Assembly: GCF_050434145.1 (NCBI RefSeq)
Contig: NZ_JBNPVX010000001.1
Span: forward strand, 62,001 to 126,000
Length of the DNA stretch: 64,000 nt
From: JAISST01 sp050434145
GTDB taxonomy: Bacteria; Fusobacteriota; Fusobacteriia; Fusobacteriales; Fusobacteriaceae
Direction of reading: 5' to 3'
Shown: piece after piece, positions 51,868 through 60,576 of the stretch
Position numbering within the stretch: position 1 is the stretch's first letter
Layout: the number at the start of each line of letters is the position of its first letter
Notes under the pieces: generated by a model
Seen by the model: the letters and a program-made list of their open reading frames with translations, nothing else
Told to the model about the DNA's origin: nothing
Databases searched by the model: none
Program-made: the position numbers and the translations under genes

Positions 51868-53841
51868 TTATGAATATTTCTTAATTATCTTCTCTCCTGT
51901 ACTTGTCAATGATAAACGCCGCTTATACAAACCATTTTCTAATATATATCCACGTCTGAAAAGATGCGAAACTATACTTGATACTTGCAGTGATGTATAA
52001 TTTTTTCTTTTGATTTCTGCAGATAATTCTTTTGATGATATATTAATAGCTTTCAAAAATTCTAAATAATGATTATTTAAATAGTCTTTTTCCATCTCAT
52101 TTGCAATATCATTCAATTTTGGTAAGACTTCATATCCTCTTTCACACAATTCAAATGTATAAAAATTACTTCCTGTTTTTCCCAATCTTCTAATATAGCC
52201 ACCTCTATCTAACTTCTCTATAGATTCTGTAGATATTTTAGAATCGACTTTCAATCCATCAGTAATATCAGCCATATATTTATGTCCTACTCTTATCAAT
52301 GAAAGAACATTCATATCAAACTCATCTAAAACTATTTTTTCTCTGTTATTATTATTTGGTATAATTTCCCAATTATCCTGACCATAGTATTTAGAATCTC
52401 TTGGTGATAAGATAGTCACAACTATTCCAACTACAGCCGTTACTAGAAATCCCAAGATAGCTAGATATATAAATTGTCCTATTGAAAAAATTTTAGTTAG
52501 GTCTAGTATTGTAAAAATTACCATAACAATCATTCCACATACTACACCTAAAAATGCTCCCTTTGAATTAAATTTTGGCCAAATAGCACCAAGACATAAC
52601 AATATTGCTGGAGGCACCAACCAACAATTTGAAAAAGCAAATAAATATGTTGGTCCACCAGGAAAATAACAAAGAATCCATGTGAAAGATAATACAAGAA
52701 TCATTATTATTTTACTAGCTTTCAATGATTTAGCTGCATTTGCTGTAGGGTTTATTGTTCTCATATAGATATCTCTAGTTGCAGTAGATGTTGCTCCCAT
52801 TGCCGAAGTAGATGAAGTAGAAATAGAGGCTGCAACACATCCTATTACAATAAAAGATGAAATCAAAGGTGAAAACATCTTAGCAGCCACACCATAAGCA
52901 GCTGTAGGGGCAATAGTTCCGCCACCTATTGTAAATGATTCTGGAGTTGCTGCACCAGTATAAGCTCCGATTAATGCTAAAGGTATCATGAATATTATCA
53001 TAAGTGCTATTCCTGCAGTAACAAATGATTTTTTTGCAATTTTCTCATTTCTAGAAGAAGCTATCTTACCCCAATAATAATTATTTCCCCATACTAAAGC
53101 AGAACTAAAACATAAGAAGAAATTTAATACACTCGGATATTTTAACGACATTCCTGGAAGAGTTCCACCAGATATGCCATTATCCATAAAATTTCCTGTA
53201 AGCCAGTTATTCTCTACAAATTCTATCCCACCAAATTTTTTCATCAACAAAATTAAAAGCAATGGAATAGCAATAGTCCCTATAACAACTTGTATGAAGT
53301 CTGTAATACTTGACGCCCATACACCACTTAATGTTGCGAATATCATTATTACTAGAAAAGACGCTCCCATTACAAAATAAGTTGGCCAACCAACATAGCC
53401 TGATACAATTGCTGAAAGAGATACTACATTATTTGCTAATATACCACACATTCCTATAATCGTTCCATAAGCAACAAGATTTCTAACCTTTCCACTATAC
53501 CTCATTTCAAAATATTCTGGTAGAGTTTGTGCTCCACATCTTCTCACAAAATTTGAAAAAACAAGACCATATACTACTAATCCAAATATAGAATAAATTA
53601 TTCCCCATGATAATGCTCCTTTGACCCCATAAAGAACAGAGAATCCACAAGCAAGAGACACCGTTGTGCCTGCAAATCCAATTGCCGCCACCCCCATCGT
53701 ATTTATTGGAAAGCTTAGTTCTCTACCTGCAATAATGAAATCAGATGCATCAGATACCCATTTTTTGCTATATATACCTGCTCCAATCATTAATGCACAG
53801 AAAATAATGCAATAAATCCCAAATGTTAATTGAATATTCAT
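51868..53841 (-). CDS. SSS-family Na+/solute symporter with C-terminal winged-helix-like extension
   Basis: A 657-aa protein. Residues ~1-480 are a sodium:solute symporter with ~13 membrane segments (DFIIAGRELSFPINTMGVAA, VAASISTSSTSAMGATSTATRDIY). The C-terminal ~175 residues are soluble and unlike usual SSS tails: ~505-573 (DEFDMNVLSLIRVGHKYM..SIEKLDRGGYIRRLG..FELCERGYEVL) and ~588-657 (YLEFLKAINISSKELSAEI..VSHLFRRGYILENG..LSLTSTGEKII) each look like a MarR/Lrp-type winged helix. Reading is continuous, so no frameshift is needed. 14 nt downstream of the BKACE 1 gene, same transcript. Confidence 0.88.
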   Translation of the reverse strand: MNIQLTFGIYCIIFCALMIGAGIYSKKWVSDASDFIIAGRELSFPINTMGVAAIGFAGTTVSLACGFSVLYGVKGALSWGIIYSIFGLVVYGLVFSNFVRRCGAQTLPEYFEMRYSGKVRNLVAYGTIIGMCGILANNVVSLSAIVSGYVGWPTYFVMGASFLVIMIFATLSGVWASSITDFIQVVIGTIAIPLLLILLMKKFGGIEFVENNWLTGNFMDNGISGGTLPGMSLKYPSVLNFFLCFSSALVWGNNYYWGKIASSRNEKIAKKSFVTAGIALMIIFMIPLALIGAYTGAATPESFTIGGGTIAPTAAYGVAAKMFSPLISSFIVIGCVAASISTSSTSAMGATSTATRDIYMRTINPTANAAKSLKASKIIMILVLSFTWILCYFPGGPTYLFAFSNCWLVPPAILLCLGAIWPKFNSKGAFLGVVCGMIVMVIFTILDLTKIFSIGQFIYLAILGFLVTAVVGIVVTILSPRDSKYYGQDNWEIIPNNNNREKIVLDEFDMNVLSLIRVGHKYMADITDGLKVDSKISTESIEKLDRGGYIRRLGKTGSNFYTFELCERGYEVLPKLNDIANEMEKDYLNNHYLEFLKAINISSKELSAEIKRKNYTSLQVSSIVSHLFRRGYILENGLYKRRLSLTSTGEKIIKKYS

Positions 53842-53854
53842 AACTCCTCCTCAT

Positions 53855-54682
53855 CTAATATTTTTTATTTAAACCAAGAAGCATTCTCGCATCATCAGGG
53901 GTTGCTACTTCATTCATCGAATCTTTTATTAATCTAGCTGCTCTTTCTACCAACTGAGCATTTGAAATTGCTAATTCTCCTATATCATAATAAACATTAT
54001 CTTCCATTCCAACTCTTACATGTCCACCCATAGCTATTGCTGCCATCATTATTGGTATGTGACCTTTACCTATCCCTAATGCAGACCAAGTACTCCCATC
54101 AGGAATTAAGTTTTTCAAATAAACTAGATTTTCCACAGTAGCAGCTGTCCCACCAGCAGCACCTAGAACAAATTGATAATGTAAAGGACTTTTAAGAACT
54201 TCTTTTTTTAAATAATAGAACGAATTATAAATCATTCCTGCATCAAAAATTTCTATTTCTGGCTTTACATTGTTTTCTTGCATAGTATTTCCCAACTCTT
54301 CTAAAAATTTTGGATGATTAATAAATAAACTATTATGCATCCAATTCATTGAACCACAGTCATATGAAGCTAACTCTGGTTTCAAAGTTTTTATATGAGT
54401 TTGCCTAGTCTCATCTGTTGCATTCAAATCACCAGAGGTTGTTAAATTTATTACTATATCACATTTTTCTCTGATAAGACTGACCGTTTCTTCAAATTTT
54501 TGAATATCCATTGACCCTTTGCCATTATCATCTCTCATATGTAGATGTGCTATTGCTGCGCCAGCTTTGTATGATTCATACACATCTTCAGCAATTTCTT
54601 TTGGTGTCAAAGGTATATTAGGATTGTCATTCTTTGAAGGCCATGCCCCAGTTGGAGCCACTGTAATTATTGTTTTGCTCAT
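53855..54682 (-). CDS. BKACE-family beta-keto acid cleavage enzyme 1 (DUF849)
   Basis: A 275-aa Zn-dependent TIM-barrel enzyme of the 3-keto-5-aminohexanoate cleavage (Kce/BKACE) family: beta-keto acid + acetyl-CoA gives acetoacetate + an acyl-CoA. Zinc ligands H46 and H48 (AHLHMRDD) and Glu227 (RVGMEDN) are present, as is Arg223. Residue 14, Glu in the lysine-pathway Kce as I recall it, is Trp here (PTGAWPSK), so the substrate likely differs. First gene after a near-consensus sigma-54 promoter; the SSS symporter follows. Confidence 0.9.
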   Translation of the reverse strand: MSKTIITVAPTGAWPSKNDNPNIPLTPKEIAEDVYESYKAGAAIAHLHMRDDNGKGSMDIQKFEETVSLIREKCDIVINLTTSGDLNATDETRQTHIKTLKPELASYDCGSMNWMHNSLFINHPKFLEELGNTMQENNVKPEIEIFDAGMIYNSFYYLKKEVLKSPLHYQFVLGAAGGTAATVENLVYLKNLIPDGSTWSALGIGKGHIPIMMAAIAMGGHVRVGMEDNVYYDIGELAISNAQLVERAARLIKDSMNEVATPDDARMLLGLNKKY

Positions 54683-54719
54683 ATTTTATCCTCCTATAAA
54701 AATAATCTGATATTATTGG

Positions 54720-54737
54720 AAGCAATAATCGTGCCAA
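54720..54737 (-). promoter_or_regulatory. Sigma-54 promoter of BKACE 1
   Basis: Minus strand TTGGCACGATTATTGCTT: GG (54735-54734), ten bases, GC (54723-54722), matching TGGCACG-N4-TTGCW almost perfectly. Start expected ~28 nt before the ATG at 54682. Confidence 0.88.
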
Positions 54738-54795
54738 TCATCTGCTGTTACGATTTTTATTATATAATTACAGAATTTTAAATATATTCCAATCT

Positions 54796-54895
54796 AAAAG
54801 TGTATTTATAAGTTTACACTTTTTTAAATAAATAAAGGAATTCTTGCTTTTAAAAAAAAGTGTAAACAAAATTTACGTAAATAAAACTTTACACT
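54796..54895. promoter_or_regulatory. Candidate upstream activator sites for the BKACE 1 promoter
   Basis: Two inverted pairs built on the same word: AAAAGTGTA/TACACTTTT (54796-54804, 54815-54823) and AGTGTAAA/TTTACACT (54859-54866, 54888-54895), the latter enclosing ATTTACGTAAAT. They lie ~60-160 bp upstream of the sigma-54 promoter, the normal enhancer distance. The remaining gap to 55086 has no ORF. Confidence 0.6.
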
Positions 54896-55086
54896 AAGTA
54901 TCTTTTAAAATGTAAAACTATAATTTTATTATATTTTAACATGACCAAATATAAAAGTTTTAGACATTTTTCAAAAAATAAAAAAGAGAATGGCTTAATA
55001 TGTTATAATGAATTTATCAAAAAAACATTAAACAAAATAAGCAATCTCTCTTAAATAAAAAAGCTATTTAGCCCTTAATATATTAA

Positions 55087-55749
55087 TCAACTACTTTTTT
55101 TCACATTAGGTGAAATTTTCAATTCTGCTTCAGTGAATCTTTTTATATCTTCTATAGATGAATATGGACTCACTTCTAATAATACCAATCCATTTGATGT
55201 TACTTCTATTACCCCCTTTTCTGTAATTATTTTATTTACTTGTTTACTCGCAGTCAACGGAAGAGTGCATTTTTTTAGTATCTTTGGAGCTCCTTTCATA
55301 GTATGCTCCATAGCTATTATCACTTTTTTTGCACCCACTACAAGATCCATCGCTCCTCCCATTCCAGGTACGATTTTACCTGGTACCATCCAATTAGCAA
55401 GATTTCCTTCTTCATCCACCTGTAAAGCACCCAATACTGTTGCATCTACATGTCCACCACGGATTATTCCAAATGATGTTGCAGAATCAAAGAAATGTGC
55501 ATCTGGTAATACTGTTATGAATCCACCACCTGCATTTATTATATCTTTGTCTTCCATTCCTATAGCTGGTGCCGACCCTACACCGATTATTCCATTTTCA
55601 GAATGAAAAGTGACATCTATATCCTTTGAAATATAGTTAGCAACTAAAGTGGGTAAACCTATTCCAAGATTTACTACATATCCATCTTCAAATTCTTCTG
55701 CAACTCTTTTTGCAATATATTCTCTTATTAGACTTTTATCCAATTCCAT
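55087..55749 (-). CDS. 3-oxoacid CoA-transferase subunit B
   Basis: The 220-aa beta subunit of an acetoacetate/butyrate-type CoA transferase. GYVVNLGIGLPTLVANYI and the catalytic Glu in VTFHSENGIIGVG (S-E-N-G), with GGHVDATVLGALQVDEEGNLANWMVPGK. Partner of the A subunit 12 nt upstream. It would activate the acetoacetate released by BKACE with CoA from an acyl-CoA. Last gene of the panE-like/gntP/maoC/CoA-transferase operon. Confidence 0.95.
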   Translation of the reverse strand: MELDKSLIREYIAKRVAEEFEDGYVVNLGIGLPTLVANYISKDIDVTFHSENGIIGVGSAPAIGMEDKDIINAGGGFITVLPDAHFFDSATSFGIIRGGHVDATVLGALQVDEEGNLANWMVPGKIVPGMGGAMDLVVGAKKVIIAMEHTMKGAPKILKKCTLPLTASKQVNKIITEKGVIEVTSNGLVLLEVSPYSSIEDIKRFTEAELKISPNVKKSS

Positions 55750-55761
55750 AATTTATCTCCC

Positions 55762-56412
55762 TTATTCTGTTACAATATAGTCTACAAATATTTTTGATGT
55801 CATTACATGATCTGGATCAATTTCTCCGATTTCTACTAATTTTTCAGCGAATACTATCACAGTATCAGCAGCTGTTGCCATAAGATGATTAAAGTTTTTA
55901 GTTGCTTTTGCATATACTATATTACCAGATTTATCCACTATAGAGCCATTCAAAAGCGCAATATCAGCTTTTAGTGGTTTTTCCAATATATATTTTTTAC
56001 TGTCAATTTCAATAATATCTTTTCCTTCCTCTACAATAGTACCAAGTCCAGTAGCAGTTAATATTCCACCCAATCCAAAGCCTGCTGCTCTTATCCTTTC
56101 AGCCAATGTTCCTTGTGGTACTAGTTCTACTTCTATTTCGTTAGCATTCATCTTTTTTCCAGTTTCTGAGTTAGTTCCTATATGAGAAACAATCACTTTT
56201 TTCACTTGATTATTTACCACAAGTTTTCCTATTCCTCTATCTGGATAGCCAGTATCATTTCCTACTATAGTTAAATTTTTTATTTTTTTCTCTACTAAAG
56301 AATCTATAATTTTTTCAGGTGTCCCTACTCCCAAAAAACCACCAATAAAAACTGTCATTCCATCTTTAATATGAGACAACGCCCTTTCCATTGATACAAC
56401 TTTATTTTTCAT
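55762..56412 (-). CDS. 3-oxoacid CoA-transferase subunit A
   Basis: The 216-aa alpha subunit: ALSHIKDGMTVFIGGFLGVGTPEKIIDSL, VSHIGTNSETGKKMNANEIEVELVPQGTLAERIRAAGFGLGG, and NLVYAKATKNFNH-type block (GNIVYAKATKNFNHLMATAA). AAAGGGAG five bases upstream fixes ATG 56412; an in-frame GTG at 56436 would overlap the maoC stop and lacks a site. Heterotetramer partner of the downstream B subunit. Confidence 0.95.
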   Translation of the reverse strand: MKNKVVSMERALSHIKDGMTVFIGGFLGVGTPEKIIDSLVEKKIKNLTIVGNDTGYPDRGIGKLVVNNQVKKVIVSHIGTNSETGKKMNANEIEVELVPQGTLAERIRAAGFGLGGILTATGLGTIVEEGKDIIEIDSKKYILEKPLKADIALLNGSIVDKSGNIVYAKATKNFNHLMATAADTVIVFAEKLVEIGEIDPDHVMTSKIFVDYIVTE

Positions 56413-56432
56413 ACATACTCCCTTTGCAAACT

Positions 56433-56828
56433 TCACTTAGATTTTACTATAGCATAGCCATCAATAACAATTTCATTAAATTGATTTTTAACATATGTTT
56501 TTAGTTGAATAATTTTTTTATCTGAATTAAGTATTTTTTCCACAGCTACAGTGGCTGTTACTGTATCTCCAATAAATACAGGTTTTTGAAATTTTACTTG
56601 CTGTTCCAAATAAATTGTCCCTTCACCAGGCAGACTTGTTGCAATGACTTTTGATATAAAACTAGTTACTAATATTCCATGAGCTATTCTTTTTTTAAAT
56701 ATCGTTTTTTTAGCCTCTATTTCATTTATATGTAATGAATTAAAATCTCCAGAAATACCAGCAAACATATATACATCTGATTCTGATATTGTTTTACTGA
56801 ATGATGCTATTTTTCCTATTTCTAACAT
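56433..56828 (-). CDS. MaoC-like (R)-hydratase
   Basis: A 131-aa single hot-dog protein with the hydratase-2 motif FAGISGDFNSLHINE (catalytic Asp and His) and RIAHGILVTSFISKVIATSLPGEGTIYLEQQVKF, like PhaJ-type (R)-specific enoyl-CoA hydratases. It would add or remove water (or possibly ammonia, as in related hot-dog lyases of lysine fermentation) on a CoA ester. 20 nt before the CoA-transferase A start. Confidence 0.88.
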   Translation of the reverse strand: MLEIGKIASFSKTISESDVYMFAGISGDFNSLHINEIEAKKTIFKKRIAHGILVTSFISKVIATSLPGEGTIYLEQQVKFQKPVFIGDTVTATVAVEKILNSDKKIIQLKTYVKNQFNEIVIDGYAIVKSK

Positions 56829-56904
56829 ATTTTATGCCTCCAAATAAGACTAAACATATAGAATTATTAATCTCAAATAAAAACTATATATTTCTTCTTG
56901 TTTT

Positions 56905-58224
56905 TTATAATCTTAACATAAGAGAAACAATTACTCCCAAGATACAAACTATTGATGGTATCAAAACTGTAGTTACAAATACAAATCTATAGCCTTCTTT
57001 ATGAGTAACTCCTAAATAACTAAACATCAAGAATAATGCTGATGAATGCGGTAATGAATCAAGACTTCCTGCAGCAATTGACATCAATCTATGTACAATA
57101 CTCATATTGGCACCTGTTGATATTAATTGTGGCGCTAAGGCTTCCAAAGTAATTGTGACTCCTCCAGAAGAAGATCCTGTTATCCCAGAAATAATAGCTG
57201 TTGCCAAAGGACCAGTAACATATGGATGCATATCAAAACTCAATACCCAATTTACAACTGATTGAAATGCAGGTGCATTTTTTACTAAAGTCCCAAAACC
57301 AACTACAGCACATGGACCAGCGATAGCTGAAATAGCACCTATAAAACCTGTATTTATACATTTTTGTTTGTCTTCTATTCTATTCCAATTTAGTACTAAA
57401 GCTACAACAGAAGCAATTGACATTGCAAGTACTACTAATTGAGTAGAATTTTTTATGATATTTCTCAATCCTATTATCATTCCTACTATTATTATCAACG
57501 GAATAAAAGATATTGTTGCAGGTGGTAATTGACTTCTATCTACTTTATATGCACTTTCATCTACACCATCAGGAAAAGAAAAATGTTCTCCATTACTTTT
57601 CAATCTTTTTTCTTCCCATTCCAAATATACATAACACAATACAAATAATGCTATTGATGCTACTATGCTAAATACTGGTGCAGCAGTCATTGTAGTCCCC
57701 AAAAACCTTGTAGGAATTACATTAGTTAATTGTGGTGTTCCTGGTAATGTTGTCATTGTAAAAGTAGCTGCTCCAGCCAATAGTGGTCCCATCGCAAGTC
57801 TTCTAGGAATGTCTGCTTCTTTGAATAACAACATTATAATTGGTGCAATGGCAAATACTACTACAAACAAACTTACTCCTCCATAAGTTAAGACTGCTGT
57901 GGCTAGAAAAACTACTAATACTGCTCTCTTAGCACCAAACCAGTCTATAAATTTATATCCTATTGATACTGCAGCCTTAGATTCTTCCATAATCTTTGCA
58001 TAAAAAGATGAAGAAACAAATATAAAAAAATTACTCTTAAAAAATCCTAAATACCCAGACATATAATGTTCTGATAAGGCTTCCCAAAAATTCATTTTAT
58101 TGGCTACAATCACAAATAGACCAGCAAATAGTGTTAATGGTAGTGCTCCTAATCCTTTATATGCGAATATAATTAGTATTGTAATTCCTAAAAGTAAGCC
58201 TATAATTCCAACTAATCCTTCCAT
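56905..58224 (-). CDS. GntP-family permease
   Basis: A 439-aa integral membrane transporter with ~12-13 segments. Characteristic stretches: GGVSLFVVVFAIAPIIMLLFKEADIPRRLAMGPLLAGAATFTMTTLPGTPQ, GTLVKNAPAFQ and SSSGGVTITLEALAPQ..GSLDSLPHSSALFLMFSYLGVTHKEGY. GntP relatives carry gluconate, hydroxybutyrate and other hydroxy acids. In this operon a beta-hydroxy or beta-keto acid is a sensible candidate substrate. 28 nt downstream of the dehydrogenase gene. Confidence 0.9.
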   Translation of the reverse strand: MEGLVGIIGLLLGITILIIFAYKGLGALPLTLFAGLFVIVANKMNFWEALSEHYMSGYLGFFKSNFFIFVSSSFYAKIMEESKAAVSIGYKFIDWFGAKRAVLVVFLATAVLTYGGVSLFVVVFAIAPIIMLLFKEADIPRRLAMGPLLAGAATFTMTTLPGTPQLTNVIPTRFLGTTMTAAPVFSIVASIALFVLCYVYLEWEEKRLKSNGEHFSFPDGVDESAYKVDRSQLPPATISFIPLIIIVGMIIGLRNIIKNSTQLVVLAMSIASVVALVLNWNRIEDKQKCINTGFIGAISAIAGPCAVVGFGTLVKNAPAFQSVVNWVLSFDMHPYVTGPLATAIISGITGSSSGGVTITLEALAPQLISTGANMSIVHRLMSIAAGSLDSLPHSSALFLMFSYLGVTHKEGYRFVFVTTVLIPSIVCILGVIVSLMLRL

Positions 58225-58252
58225 TTTTCCTCCTCAAAAATAATTTATAATT

Positions 58253-59275
58253 TTACCATTTAGGAATTTCAAACATATCCAAATTCTTCATTGTAGGAAA
58301 AGGATATTCCTTTTTCTCAAATCTTTTCACTATTTCTACTATTTTATTATTAAAAGGTGTTTCTATCCCATATTTTTCCCCATTTTCACAGACAATTCCA
58401 TTAATATAATTTATCTCACAGGGTATATTTTTTTCCATATCTTGTAACATACTAGCTTTTTGTGGCCTATGCACTTCATATATTTCTCTCAAAATTTTTA
58501 CTGTATTATCTCTTCCAATTTTATCATCAAATTTCATATCATAAAAATTACAGTCTGGAATTATAATTTCCATATTGATACCTTTCTTTTCTGATACTCT
58601 AATTAATTCATCAGCTACATATGCAGCACATACTACTGCTTTATCATCATCAATAATCTCTCCAAAAGTGCATCCTAATGCTGCCGACATCCCACTCAAA
58701 GCACTATTCATTAGTAATTTTGACCACCTTATTCCCATTAAATTTGTATTTATTTCCACATCTCCTGCTAATTTTAAAAATTTCTCTACTCTTTGTACTT
58801 TTTCTGAAATTTTTTCATCTATACTTCCTATTTCTATTCGCATATGATCTGGTCTTGTAAATAATTGTGCAACTCCAGGACTCACCCATCCTCCACCCCA
58901 ACCAACTGTTCCTCCAATAGTTCTATCTTCTCCTACTATTTCTGCTACCATTTCTTCTGGTATTCCATTTTGTAATGTACACACTACACTATTCTCATTT
59001 AAATGTGATAATAGATTAGGCAATGCTGATTTATTTGCAGTTTGTTTTAACAGTACTATTACTATATCATATATTCCTTCCATTTGATCAGGTGTAATAG
59101 CTTTTACTGGAATATTGTTCAACTCCATATAACCAGTTACTGTGGCGCCGTTTTTATTTAACTCCTCTACATGCGACTTATTATTATCTATTAGTATTAC
59201 ATCACCACCATTTTTTGAAATTACTGCACCCATAATTGTACCCAATGATCCTGCTCCTAAGATTGCTGCTCTCAT
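58253..59275 (-). CDS. Ketopantoate-reductase-like (ApbA/PanE) dehydrogenase
   Basis: A 340-aa NAD(P)-binding dehydrogenase: MRAAILGAGSLGTIMGAVISKNG (Rossmann), VCTLQNGIPEEMVAEIVGEDRTIGG, catalytic-type Lys in GIRWSKLLMNSALSG and Glu in IPCEINYINGIV. True PanE serves pantothenate synthesis, but here it is the first gene of a sigma-54-driven catabolic operon, so oxidation of a hydroxy acid to the keto acid used by BKACE is more likely. Function assigned by context. Confidence 0.85.
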   Translation of the reverse strand: MRAAILGAGSLGTIMGAVISKNGGDVILIDNNKSHVEELNKNGATVTGYMELNNIPVKAITPDQMEGIYDIVIVLLKQTANKSALPNLLSHLNENSVVCTLQNGIPEEMVAEIVGEDRTIGGTVGWGGGWVSPGVAQLFTRPDHMRIEIGSIDEKISEKVQRVEKFLKLAGDVEINTNLMGIRWSKLLMNSALSGMSAALGCTFGEIIDDDKAVVCAAYVADELIRVSEKKGINMEIIIPDCNFYDMKFDDKIGRDNTVKILREIYEVHRPQKASMLQDMEKNIPCEINYINGIVCENGEKYGIETPFNNKIVEIVKRFEKKEYPFPTMKNLDMFEIPKW

Positions 59276-59346
59276 TTTTACCTCCTGAAATAATTTTTTT
59301 TAAATTCATTACATAATACACAATAAAAATAACATAATTTTATAAT

Positions 59347-59364
59347 AAGCAAAAAAGATGCCAA
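59347..59364 (-). promoter_or_regulatory. Sigma-54 promoter of the dehydrogenase/permease/CoA-transferase operon
   Basis: Minus strand TTGGCATCTTTTTTGCTT: GG (59362-59361), ten bases, GC (59350-59349). Start expected ~60 nt before the ATG at 59275. Confidence 0.85.
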
Positions 59365-59414
59365 TTCTTTTTCCAAAGAAAATAGTAACTTTAAAAAGTT
59401 AGTGTTGTAAATAA

Positions 59415-59473
59415 CTACATTTTTTTATTTTTATTTGTAGTGTATACCTACATTTTTTTATTTATAATTTGTA
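59415..59473. promoter_or_regulatory. Candidate shared enhancer with tandem CTACA-TGTAG units
   Basis: Unit 1 CTACA..TGTAG (59415-59440) and unit 2 CTACA..TTTGTA (59448-59473) repeat at a 33-bp step, about three helical turns. They lie 50-115 bp from both divergent sigma-54 promoters. Confidence 0.6.
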
Positions 59474-59512
59474 TTTAATTAATTTTTTTTAGATAAATGC
59501 ACTAAATAATAT

Positions 59513-59530
59513 TTGGCATTGTTTTTGCTA
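59513..59530 (+). promoter_or_regulatory. Sigma-54 promoter of BKACE 2
   Basis: TTGGCATTGTTTTTGCTA: GG (59515-59516), ten bases, GC (59527-59528). Start expected ~54 nt before the ATG at 59594. Confidence 0.87.
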
Positions 59531-59593
59531 TATAGTTTTATATTAAGTTATTTAATACTTTAAAATAATTATTTTCAAAGGAGGAACAAAATT

Positions 59594-60442
59594 ATGAACG
59601 ATTTAAAAAACAAAAGAGTGATTTCTGTAGCGATTACAGGATCATGGCCAACTAAACAGGATAATCCAAATGTCCCAATCACACCTGAAGAAATTGCAAA
59701 ATCAGTGTATGAATCATGGAAAGCAGGAGCTGCTGTAGCTCACATTCATGTAAGAAATGATGATGGTACACCATCTACCGATTATGCAAAATATAAAGAA
59801 GTTATTGATTTAATTAGAAGCATGAAAGATTGCGATATCTGTATTAACATAACAAGTTCTGGAAGTGTAGGTTTTACTGACGAACAAAGAATTTATCCAT
59901 TACAACAACTTTTACCTGAAATGGCTTCATATGATGTAGGAACTTTAAATTGGCAACATAGAACAATTTTTGAAAATAGTCCAAGATTTCTAGAAAAATT
60001 AGGAACTGCATTACAAGAATCTAATATAAAACCTGAAATAGAAATATTTGATGCTGGTATGATATATAATGCTATATACTACATGAAAAAAGGGATATTA
60101 AAAGCTCCATGCCACTTCCAAATAGTATTAGGATGTCCTGGCGGCATGACAAGTACAATTGAAAACTTGGTATTCTTAAAGAGTCTTATTCCAGAAGGTT
60201 CTACATGGGCAGCATGTGGTATAGGACATGGTCATATGCCTATTATGATGGCTGCTATTGCAATGGGGTCACACCTAAGAGTCGGAATGGAAGACAATGT
60301 AATGTACCAACGTGGTGTACTAGCAGAATCAAATGCACAATTTGTAGCAAGAGCAAAAAGATTATTAGAAGAAGCGGGCTATGAAGCTGCTACTCCTGAT
60401 GAAGCACGTCAAATATTAGGACTTACTAGAAAAGTTTTCTAA
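59594..60442 (+). CDS. BKACE-family beta-keto acid cleavage enzyme 2 (DUF849)
   Basis: A 282-aa paralogue of the enzyme at 53855. Zinc ligands H50/H52 (AHIHVRND) and Glu in LRVGMEDN are intact; PEIEIFDAGMIYN and HFQIVLGCPGG are shared family blocks. The position equivalent to Kce Glu14 is again Trp (ITGSWPTK). The two proteins are clearly homologous but diverged, so they may serve different substrates or conditions. Single gene between a sigma-54 promoter and a terminator; activator 2 follows. Confidence 0.9.
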   Translation: MNDLKNKRVISVAITGSWPTKQDNPNVPITPEEIAKSVYESWKAGAAVAHIHVRNDDGTPSTDYAKYKEVIDLIRSMKDCDICINITSSGSVGFTDEQRIYPLQQLLPEMASYDVGTLNWQHRTIFENSPRFLEKLGTALQESNIKPEIEIFDAGMIYNAIYYMKKGILKAPCHFQIVLGCPGGMTSTIENLVFLKSLIPEGSTWAACGIGHGHMPIMMAAIAMGSHLRVGMEDNVMYQRGVLAESNAQFVARAKRLLEEAGYEAATPDEARQILGLTRKVF

Positions 60443-60476
60443 AAATACACAGTCCTTCTTATATTTATTACAGAAT

Positions 60477-60512
60477 AGAAATGCTAGAGGTCTTTTGCTA
60501 GCATTTCTTATT
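60477..60512 (+). terminator. Intrinsic terminator of BKACE 2
   Basis: AGAAATGCTAG / CTAGCATTTCT stem, 10-nt loop, followed by TATTTTATTT. Confidence 0.85.
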
Positions 60513-60576
60513 TTATTTATCATTTTAATCTTGCAAAATTGTAATATTAGTCTATAATTAAAGTGTAGGTGATAAT

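Larger units (their letters stand above)
59276..59593. other. Divergent control region of the two sigma-54 operons
   Basis: About 320 bp between two start codons. It holds leftward and rightward sigma-54 promoters and between them two near-direct copies of CTACATTTTTTTATTT..TTTGTA (59415-59440, 59448-59473) with internal CTACA/TGTAG symmetry. No ORF. Confidence 0.75.

Noticed and set aside
51868..53841. Frameshift or gene fusion artefact in the SSS symporter
   Set aside because: The frame is continuous with normal codon use through the junction, and no start codon with ribosome site precedes the winged-helix part.
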